From Mxb001 sp049317345 (GTDB lineage Bacteria > Actinomycetota > Actinomycetes > S36-B12): a DNA stretch of 9,520 nucleotides. The DNA is taken from NCBI GenBank assembly GCA_049317345.1, contig JBMOIL010000093.1:1-9520 (forward strand), given 5' to 3'. Each line of letters starts with the position of its first letter. Position 1 is the first letter of the stretch. The notes under the pieces were generated by a model. That model worked only from the letters and a program-made list of their open reading frames with translations, was not told the origin of the DNA and ran no database searches. The translations under genes were made by a program, and so were the position numbers. Positions 1 to 4,539 of the stretch are shown in pieces.

Positions 1-112
1 CTGCCACCGACTGGGCCTGCACAGGTGGCGCCGCTAACCCGGAGGGCGTGGGCACCACGGCGACCACCGCCGCCAAGCAGCCGCCAACGATAAAGACGCG
101 GATCCGATCCAT
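1..112 (-). CDS. Secreted protein, N-terminal fragment (runs off the left edge)
   Basis: Reading leftward from the ATG at 112-110, the frame stays open for 37 codons to the window edge. The product begins with a typical Sec signal peptide: short basic start (MDRIR), hydrophobic core of about 15 residues (VFIVGGCLAAVVAVV), a Pro/Gly break, then small residues (LAA, VQA) where signal peptidase I could cut. A GGAAGG ribosome-binding site at 120-125 lies 7 nt before the ATG, which supports this start; a GTG immediately upstream is the alternative. The mature part is not in the window, so the function cannot be stated. A Cys sits inside the hydrophobic core but does not form a clear lipobox. It is too short for the confidence of a full gene, but signal peptide and ribosome-binding site agree. 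Confidence 0.55.
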   Translation of the reverse strand, partial: MDRIRVFIVGGCLAAVVAVVPTPSGLAAPPVQAQSVA

Positions 113-373
113 CACAAGCCTTCCGGTGGGTGAAACCGCCAACCCGATTGCTCGCTAGGAGGATGGAACGACGCTACACCCAACGCTCATCCATCCGGTC
201 CCCGCCTACGCGAGGTCACCATCCGCATCGAAGCGCCCTTCGGGTGCGCACCTCGGACGGTCGGATGACGTCGAACACCCGCACCATCCGGGCACGCTAG
301 ATCAGTGACCGAAGTCCACTGGAGTACAGGACATCCGGCTCCCTAGCTGCCCTACGTAGACACCGCGAGAAGC
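113..373. other. Intergenic region without a recognisable gene
   Basis: No frame shows convincing coding character. The first bases hold the ribosome-binding site of the leftward secreted-protein gene. A weak inverted repeat GGATGGA (161-167) / TCCATCC (190-196) and the palindrome CTACGTAG (352-359) are present; neither can be assigned a role. The region ends where the repeat shared with the right edge begins. Confidence 0.5.
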
Positions 374-461
374 AATGTCATCATGTCCACGTTGGATGGA
401 CATTGAATGTCCATCCACAGCTGATGTAGATGGACACTGAATGTCCTCGCTCAGATGGGCA
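374..461. repeat. Flanking direct repeat, left copy
   Basis: This 88-bp stretch matches 9433-9520 in the same orientation without gaps, with three mismatches (my alignment by eye: T/C, A/C and A/G in the first 40 bases). The bases just before it differ between the copies, so the repeat starts at about AATGTCA. The right copy hits the window edge, so the true length may be greater. It is rich in small dyads such as TGGACATTGAATGTCCA (a palindrome around one central G) and a degenerate TGGACAcTGAATGTCC. Such a terminus, starting near TGTCA and carrying several internal repeats, resembles the ends of IS21-type insertion sequences, but no transposase gene is in the window. Confidence 0.85.
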
Positions 462-509
462 TCGGTGACATTCGAATGGACACGGATGATATTCGGGTGG
501 ACATGGATG
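447..509. repeat. Three 21-bp imperfect tandem units next to the left flanking repeat
   Basis: Units at 447-467, 468-488 and 489-509 are exactly 21 bp apart. Units 2 and 3 start ACATTCG and ATATTCG and both end in a TGGACAnGGATG core. Unit 1 is more diverged (TGGGCATCGGTG). Two related cores (ATGGACATTGAATG, ATGGACACTGAATG) occur upstream inside the repeat at wider spacing, giving about five copies in all. Regular units at one helix-turn multiple suggest cooperative protein binding, as for transposase sites at the ends of an insertion element. The first 15 bp of unit 1 are the last bases visible in the right-hand copy. Confidence 0.6.
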
Positions 510-532
510 ACGTTGCGGCAGTAGAGACATGG

Positions 533-572
533 CAGAGGGCTCCGCAATCAGGTTCGGTTGCGGGGCCCTCTG
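533..572. terminator. Strong hairpin, possible bidirectional terminator
   Basis: A 15-bp stem pairs CAGAGGGCTCCGCAA (533-547) with TTGCGGGGCCCTCTG (558-572), with one G-T wobble and a 10-nt loop. It lies between the 21-bp repeats and the DUF3293 remnant. There is no good T-run on either side (ATTTCTCG on the plus side), so the terminator call rests on stem strength and position only. Confidence 0.45.
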
Positions 573-600
573 ATTTCTCGCGGGGGCTGGTGCGGCCCGC

Positions 601-887
601 CTCATTCCACGTGGGATCGGCGGGGTCGTAGCCGAGGTTGGTATAGGCGATCAGGCCGAGGGCGGCGATGTCGCGGCCCATGCGCTCATGGCGCTTGGCG
701 TTGACGTCGGGGTCCAGGACGACGCTCCGCGGATTGCACGCGGTGAGGATCCACGCGACGGGCTCGACGGTGCGCTTTGATGCTGAGGTGTCTGGGCCGG
801 CACCTGCTCGCGTAGCCGGCGCGCTCCGTCCGGCAGGGTCGCGTCGATGACCGTCGTGAGGTACGCGGCCCACAACTCGTGGCTCAT
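601..887 (-). pseudogene. DUF3293-like gene remnant, frameshifted and 3'-truncated
   Basis: The first frame from the ATG at 887 reads MSHELWAAYLTTVIDATLPD and carries on to about 800. The second frame then supplies PVAWILTACNPRS, DPDVNAKRHERM and LGYDPADPTWNE, ending near 601. The pattern of a strand ending in T(A)xNPxS, followed by an Asn-containing helix and a G-D-P-W turn, is what I know of the small DUF3293 family. The two halves are in different frames, so one indel between about 785 and 825 is needed. The last third of the domain is missing: after the Trp-Asn-Glu the frame runs without recognisable homology into the hairpin and the repeat. DUF3293 has no assigned function. The family call is from memory of its motif; a sequencing error could mimic the frameshift but not the truncation. 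Confidence 0.5.
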
Positions 888-893
888 TCGGGG

Positions 894-899
894 AGCCTA
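894..899 (-). promoter_or_regulatory. -10 hexamer of leaderless type before the DUF3293 remnant
   Basis: On the minus strand TAGGCT is followed by exactly six bases and then the ATG at 887. No Shine-Dalgarno sequence precedes this ATG. TANNNT placed 6-7 nt before a start codon is the known layout of leaderless actinobacterial transcripts. No clear -35 box is visible. Confidence 0.4.
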
Positions 900-933
900 G
901 AGCGCTGGGGTCAGGTGGGATACCGACGTCATC

Positions 934-950
934 GTTCGCGGGGGCGAGAA
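934..950. promoter_or_regulatory. Weak fifth copy of the cluster operator (distal site of the O-demethylase gene)
   Basis: GTTCGCGGGGGCGAGAA keeps the GTTCGC left half and GCGA of the right half of the stronger site at 977-993. It lies 43 bp upstream of it, centre to centre, or about four helical turns. The dyads at 4403 and 4444 show a similar 41-bp spacing. On its own the match would not be convincing. Confidence 0.35.
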
Positions 951-976
951 GCGCTGTCCAGTCTTCACCCGCTGTT

Positions 977-993
977 GTTCGCCAGTGCGAAAC
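977..993. promoter_or_regulatory. Operator dyad upstream of the O-demethylase gene
   Basis: GTTCGCCAGTGCGAAAC is a near-palindrome (half-sites GTTCGCC and, on the other strand, GTTTCGC). It closely matches 4444-4460, including the following ACACG. It ends 31 nt before the TACCGT hexamer at 1025. Likely bound by the IclR-family protein encoded at 7371-8222; the binding is inference. Confidence 0.6.
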
Positions 994-1000
994 ACGGTGC

Positions 1001-1030
1001 TAGTGCCGCGCGGCGTGGTGCCTCTACCGT
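1001..1030 (+). promoter_or_regulatory. Candidate promoter of the O-demethylase gene
   Basis: A TANNNT -10 hexamer, TACCGT, lies at 1025-1030. A poor -35 (TAGTGC, 1001-1006) is 18 bp upstream. A weak -35 directly downstream of an operator is typical of activated promoters. Transcription would start near 1037, leaving a leader of about 20 nt that contains the ribosome-binding site. Confidence 0.4.
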
Positions 1031-1056
1031 CCGGTGAGCCGTGAAGGAGGCCCATC

Positions 1057-2445
1057 GTGACCGTGACGACGAACACCGCATCGCTCCAAGACGTCATCAA
1101 CGCCAACTCCAGCATCGTGGATGTCCTGTATGCCAACCCGAAGGGATCAGTCGTCCGCGACGCCGTGCTGCGCCAGCCCACGCAATTCGTGTCACCGGAG
1201 TTCACTAATTGGCGGGATGAGCAGCGCGCATGGCGCGAGACGGTGGCGCTGTACGATCAGTCGTACCACATGACGACGACCACGGTGCGCGGCAAGGACG
1301 CGCTCGCCTTCTTCACCGGGACGGGTGTCAATGGCTTCTCGACGTTCAAGCAGGATAAGGCGCGGCACTACGTGTGCTGCAGCCCCAGTGGCCACGTCAT
1401 CGGCGATGGGATCCTCTACTGGACCAATCCTGAGGAGATCGCCCTCGTCGGCAGGGCCGCCGGCCACAACTGGCTGGAGTACCAGGCCGCGATCGGTTCA
1501 TGGGATATCGAGCTCGAGCGCGATGAGATCTTTTCCAAGAACCCCGCTGGTCGGCGCGAGGTCTACCGCTACCAAGTGGAGGGTCCGAACGCCGCAGCCC
1601 TGCTCGAGCGGCTCAACGGCGCGCCCCTGCCCGAGTCGCGGACCTTCGACATCATCACCCTCACTATCGCCGGTCGTCGCGTGCTGGCCTTGAGGCACAC
1701 CATGGCCGGCGGCGCCGGATACGAGCTGTGGGGTCCCTGGGGTGAGGGCCCGGCAGTGAAGGCGGCGCTCCTCGCATCAGGAGAAGAGTTCGGCCTGCGC
1801 CAGGTGGGTTCCATGGCCTACTTCACGACCGCCGTCGAACTGGGCTGGATTCCGCGACCCATGCCAGCGATCTTCTCGGGTGAGGGTACGCGCGGATTCC
1901 GCGAGTGGCTGCCCGCCACCGCTGAAGAGGTCGGCTGGTCCTTGGGCGGTAGCTTTTACTCCCTGAATATCGAGGACTACTACTTCACGCCCGCCGACAT
2001 CGGCTACGCGCACCTGGTGAAGTTCAACCACGAATTCATCGGCCGGGAGGCACTCGAGGCGGCCGTGGGCACCCCGCACCGTCGCAAGGTGACCCTCGCT
2101 TGGGACGCCGACGACCTCGCCCGACTGATCGCCACCTACTCCGATGCGACGGAGCTCCCCGGGAAGTACATCGACTTCCCACGGGCGACCTACGCCACCT
2201 GGCAGTACGACGCGCTGAAGGATGCGCACGGCAACACCGTCGGCGTTTCCACCTACCCGTGCATGAGCTGGAACGAGCGCGCCATGCTCACCCTCGGCGT
2301 AGTCGACCCCGCGCACGCCCAGGTGGGTCAGCAGCTCACGCTCGTCTGGGGAGAGCCTGAAAGTGGTGGACTGAGCTCACCGTGGCTCGAACCGCATCGC
2401 CAGGTGGAGATCCGCGCCATGGTCACGACCGTGCACGAGGACTAG
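1057..2445 (+). CDS. LigM/DesA-type tetrahydrofolate-dependent aryl O-demethylase (GcvT family)
   Basis: The 462-residue length and motif order fit the LigM (vanillate/3-O-methylgallate) and DesA (syringate) O-demethylases, cytosolic enzymes that move a methyl group from an aryl methyl ether to tetrahydrofolate. Visible family marks are SPSGHVIGDGILYW (about 109-122), the folate-domain GAGYELWG (219-226), whose Glu corresponds to the folate-contacting residue of GcvT-type enzymes, and IGYAHLVKFNHEFIGREAL (315-333), which is very characteristic of the LigM/DesA branch rather than glycine-cleavage T-protein. The GTG start is preceded by GAAGGAGG at 1043-1050, six bases upstream. It is a single-gene unit, convergent with the HAD gene (27 bp between stop codons). 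The substrate is not readable from the sequence; demethylation of another methyl donor (for example a methylated amine or sulfonium compound) is the main alternative. Confidence 0.8.
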   Translation: MTVTTNTASLQDVINANSSIVDVLYANPKGSVVRDAVLRQPTQFVSPEFTNWRDEQRAWRETVALYDQSYHMTTTTVRGKDALAFFTGTGVNGFSTFKQDKARHYVCCSPSGHVIGDGILYWTNPEEIALVGRAAGHNWLEYQAAIGSWDIELERDEIFSKNPAGRREVYRYQVEGPNAAALLERLNGAPLPESRTFDIITLTIAGRRVLALRHTMAGGAGYELWGPWGEGPAVKAALLASGEEFGLRQVGSMAYFTTAVELGWIPRPMPAIFSGEGTRGFREWLPATAEEVGWSLGGSFYSLNIEDYYFTPADIGYAHLVKFNHEFIGREALEAAVGTPHRRKVTLAWDADDLARLIATYSDATELPGKYIDFPRATYATWQYDALKDAHGNTVGVSTYPCMSWNERAMLTLGVVDPAHAQVGQQLTLVWGEPESGGLSSPWLEPHRQVEIRAMVTTVHED

Positions 2446-2472
2446 GCAGAGGCGGGCATCCCCCAGGCGCGA

Positions 2473-3114
2473 CTACAGGAGCGCTCGTGCACGCTCATAG
2501 GAGCCGGCCGGGTCGGTGACGTCGAACCACACCGTCTGCAGGCCGGCACGCTGGGCGCCAGCGATGTTGAAGGGCTGGTCGTCGATCATGAGCGTCTCCT
2601 CCGGCGCCGTGCCGAGTGACTCGAGGGCGATCTCGAACGCCCGAGGGTCGGGTTTCAGGACTCCGGTGATGCTGCCGTCGACGACAGCGTCGACGCGCTG
2701 GACGAACTCGACGCGATCCGACCAGCCGGGCTCGTTGAAGTCCTTCATGTCATTGGTGAGGATGCCCGTGCGAAGCCCTCGCTCCTGGCAGAATTCGAGG
2801 GTCGCGATCGCCTCCGGCCGAATGCATTCAGCGGGATCGGCGAAGGCCAGCCCGAAGAGTCGCCGGACTTCGGAACTACCGGTGAAGGGCGCTGCTTGCT
2901 CGCTGCGTTCGTGCCAGTAGTCCCGCTCGGTGATCTGGCCAGCCTGCATCTGCTGCCACAGGGCATCCGCATCGGGATCGAAGGGCCCGGTCCAGTGGAA
3001 GGTTCGGTCGGGTGCGCCGCAGACGCGTTCGACCCTCCTCAGCATTTCGAAGGGGGTGCGCACCACGGGTCCGCCCATATCGAACAGGACTCCTCTGACG
3101 GGCGTGGTGGACAT
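2473..3114 (-). CDS. HAD-superfamily hydrolase (subclass IA-like)
   Basis: This is a 213-residue cytosolic Rossmann-type hydrolase with all four HAD motifs: I VLFDMGG with nucleophile Asp12; II GILTND with Thr120; III the Lys of GVLKPDP (Lys154); IV MIDDQ with Asp178/Asp179. A helical cap lies between motifs I and II (about 20-100). The second Asp of the usual DxD motif is Gly14. This DxG form occurs in proven sugar-phosphate phosphatases such as YihX, so it does not exclude activity but leaves phosphatase versus other hydrolase open. The ATG at 3114 is chosen because it lies 2 nt after the MetE-like stop codon (TGAGTATG), implying translational coupling; an upstream in-frame start would overlap that gene by about 60 nt and adds an Arg/Pro-rich tail foreign to the family. 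The context suggests a phosphate ester from the dikinase pair as substrate (inference). Confidence 0.8.
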   Translation of the reverse strand: MSTTPVRGVLFDMGGPVVRTPFEMLRRVERVCGAPDRTFHWTGPFDPDADALWQQMQAGQITERDYWHERSEQAAPFTGSSEVRRLFGLAFADPAECIRPEAIATLEFCQERGLRTGILTNDMKDFNEPGWSDRVEFVQRVDAVVDGSITGVLKPDPRAFEIALESLGTAPEETLMIDDQPFNIAGAQRAGLQTVWFDVTDPAGSYERARALL

Positions 3115-3116
3115 AC

Positions 3117-4271
3117 TCAGAACAAGCGCTCGGTGGCCAGGCGGGCGCCCTCGGCGAGGGCCCGGAACTTCTCCCACACCACGGTGGGGTGGACCTCGGG
3201 GTGGTACGACGCGCGCGACGAGTAGCCGCAGTCAGCGCCGGCAATGACGTTCTCCTTGCCGATGATCCCGGCGTAGCGCTCAATGTAGTCGGCGATGAGC
3301 TCGGGGTGCTCGACGTAGTTGGTTGCGTGCCCGAGGAGCCCGGGAATGAGGATCTTGCCCTCGGGCAGCTTGATGTGCTCCCAGATGCGCCACTCGTGCA
3401 TGTGCCGAGGATTGGCGACTTCGAAGGAGTAGGCACCGGCGTTGACCATGAGCATGTACGGCGCCACCTCGGCGAAGGACAGGTCGTGCACTCGGGGGCC
3501 GTGATTGAGGCCGTAGCACGTGTGCAGTCGGGTGCGGTCCTCCGGGATCCCGCGCAGCGCGTGATTGAGCGCCTCGATGTGCTCACGTGCGGTGCGGTCG
3601 CGCTCGGCTGCAGTTGAGGTGCCATCCTCGGACAGAAGCTCGATGAGCCATGGGTCGTCGATCTGCAGGATCAGCCCCGCATCGATGATCGCGAGGTATT
3701 CCTCGCGCAGGGCCTCGCCCACGGCCATCTCGTAGTCCAGCGTGGAGCCGTAGTGCTCGTTGATGCCGAAGCCACTCGGGCTAGCCGACGGCATGAAGGC
3801 CTCGAGGGCATCGGTCTCGGCGACTGCTGCCAAGAGGGTCTCGATATCGGCCTGGAGCGCCGCGTGGCCAACGTAGGCGACAGCCCCCGTGCAGGCCATG
3901 GCGCGAAGCGGAGCGACGGTGTTCTTGTACTTGCTGAGGTAGTCCGCGTAGTACTCGGGGAAGGCATCGATCTCCACCTGCCAGGACGGGGGAAGCACGG
4001 GCGTACCCTCGGTGGTGGAGTAGCCGCTCAGCCGCTCGACGACGTAGGTGAAGAAGCTGACCTTGCCCATCTCGCCGTCCGTGACGACGTCGACACCGGC
4101 GTCGGCCTGCTCCCGCACGACGTCGCGCACCGCGATCCTCACTCGGGCGGCGAAGGCGTCGGCGTCGTAGGGCCGACCGTGCTCCTTCTCCTTCATCATG
4201 TCGAGCAGGTCGTGGGGCCGGGCGAGGCTCCCGACGTGAGTGGTGATGATGCGGTCGGCGCTGTGGAGCAC
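3117..4271 (-). CDS. MetE-like (cobalamin-independent methionine synthase C-terminal domain) methyltransferase
   Basis: A 384-residue single-domain relative of the catalytic half of MetE, a TIM barrel that transfers a methyl group from 5-methyltetrahydrofolate to a thiol on zinc. It shows the N-terminal TTHVGSLARP (10-19), DVVTDGEMGK (61-70), QIDDPWL (203-209, MetE QxDEP-like), the zinc pair His250-x-Cys252 in LHTCYG, a candidate Glu284 ligand, and Cys348 in GADCGY near the end, matching the PDCG motif of MetE. The N-terminal MetE domain is absent. The GTG at 4271 is chosen because AAGGAGG lies directly before it; longer frames add an Arg-rich stretch read from the intergenic region. First gene of a two-gene leftward unit. 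A role in disposing of the methyl group taken by the LigM-like enzyme is inference; relatives include epoxyalkane:coenzyme M transferases, so another thiol could be the acceptor. Confidence 0.75.
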   Translation of the reverse strand: MLHSADRIITTHVGSLARPHDLLDMMKEKEHGRPYDADAFAARVRIAVRDVVREQADAGVDVVTDGEMGKVSFFTYVVERLSGYSTTEGTPVLPPSWQVEIDAFPEYYADYLSKYKNTVAPLRAMACTGAVAYVGHAALQADIETLLAAVAETDALEAFMPSASPSGFGINEHYGSTLDYEMAVGEALREEYLAIIDAGLILQIDDPWLIELLSEDGTSTAAERDRTAREHIEALNHALRGIPEDRTRLHTCYGLNHGPRVHDLSFAEVAPYMLMVNAGAYSFEVANPRHMHEWRIWEHIKLPEGKILIPGLLGHATNYVEHPELIADYIERYAGIIGKENVIAGADCGYSSRASYHPEVHPTVVWEKFRALAEGARLATERLF

Positions 4272-4296
4272 AGGCCCCTCCTTCGTCGTTGGCCCG

Positions 4297-4325
4297 ACCC
4301 TAGGGGCGCGAGGCCAAGGAGTCCG
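4297..4325 (-). promoter_or_regulatory. Candidate promoter of the MetE-like/HAD unit
   Basis: On the minus strand TAGGGT (4302-4297) is a TANNNT -10 hexamer. CGGACT (4325-4320) is a poor -35 at 17-bp spacing. The operator at 4333-4349 ends 30 nt before the -10, the same geometry as the other two units. The leader would be about 19 nt and carries AAGGAGG. Confidence 0.4.
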
Positions 4326-4358
4326 GCGCCGCGTTCTCCCCAGAAGAACGCGGCGCCG
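4324..4358. repeat. 14-bp perfect inverted repeat centred on an operator
   Basis: CGGCGCCGCGTTCT (4324-4337) and its exact reverse complement (4345-4358) flank a 7-nt centre. The axis at 4341 coincides with the axis of the 17-bp operator at 4333-4349. It could be an extended DNA-binding site. It is probably upstream of the leftward transcript start, so a terminator role is less likely. Confidence 0.7.
4333..4349. promoter_or_regulatory. Operator dyad upstream of the MetE-like gene
   Basis: GTTCTCCCCAGAAGAAC reads as GTTC-n9-GAAC, the most symmetrical copy of the cluster motif. Its near edge lies 62 bp from the GTG start at 4271 and 30 nt from the TAGGGT hexamer. Confidence 0.6.
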
Positions 4359-4402
4359 ACATCTCGATGCTGCCCGAGTCACGAAGCGACGGGAAGCGCC
4401 CT

Positions 4403-4419
4403 GTTTTCGCCGGAGGAAC
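4403..4419. promoter_or_regulatory. Operator dyad in the middle of the divergent region
   Basis: GTTTTCGCCGGAGGAAC; on the other strand GTTCCTCCGGCGAAAAC, in line with the copies at 4444 and 977. It lies 41 bp from the site at 4444, a distance similar to the 43 bp between the two sites before the O-demethylase gene, so it may be the distal site for the dikinase promoter. Confidence 0.55.
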
Positions 4420-4443
4420 GGCCGTCTCGCTGCCGGGCGACTC

Positions 4444-4460
4444 GTTCTCCTCTGCGAAAC
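4444..4460. promoter_or_regulatory. Operator dyad upstream of the dikinase operon
   Basis: GTTCTCCTCTGCGAAAC is followed by ACACG, and the match to 977-997 covers 17 of 21 positions by eye. It ends 30 nt before the candidate -10 at 4491 and 7 nt before the candidate -35. Confidence 0.6.
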
Positions 4461-4467
4461 ACGAGTG

Positions 4468-4496
4468 TTGTGACCTCGACCACACCCTGCGACGGT
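4468..4496 (+). promoter_or_regulatory. Candidate promoter of the dikinase-iclR operon
   Basis: TTGTGA (4468-4473, 4 of 6 to TTGACA) and GACGGT (4491-4496, weak -10 keeping A2 and T6) are 17 bp apart. The -10 alone would not be accepted; it is supported by its distance from the operator, equal to that in the other two units. The leader would be about 37 nt. Confidence 0.35.
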
Positions 4497-4539
4497 CAGG
4501 CCCGGAGGAAACGTCCCCCACACCCCCGGAGGGAGTCAC

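Larger units (their letters stand above)
4272..4539. promoter_or_regulatory. Divergent control region between the MetE-like and dikinase units
   Basis: This 268-bp region separates two divergent operons. It carries three copies of the 17-bp dyad (4333, 4403, 4444), a larger inverted repeat around the first, candidate promoters facing each way, and ribosome-binding sites for the GTG at 4271 and the ATG at 4540. No separate gene is evident in it. Confidence 0.65.

Noticed and set aside
447..509. CRISPR array
   Set aside because: The units are contiguous 21-bp degenerate tandem repeats without spacers, and no cas gene is present.
451..547. Open frames across the left repeat with recurrent Cys-Pro and His-Pro-like residues
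   Set aside because: The pattern comes from translating the 21-bp and dyad repeats; the same apparent periodicity appears in more than one frame, and there is no start, ribosome-binding site or family match.
900..1056. Riboswitch (folate, cobalamin or S-adenosylmethionine) before the O-demethylase gene
   Set aside because: The likely leader is only about 20 nt and I see no conserved riboswitch core.
3115..3177. N-terminal extension of the HAD gene to a start at 3177
   Set aside because: It would overlap the MetE-like coding sequence and adds an Arg/Pro-rich tail; the ATG at 3114 sits 2 nt after the upstream stop and begins directly before the HAD beta-strand.
4324..4358. Rho-independent terminator in the divergent region
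   Set aside because: No gene reads into it from either side and there is no T-run; its axis coincides with an operator placed consistently relative to a promoter.
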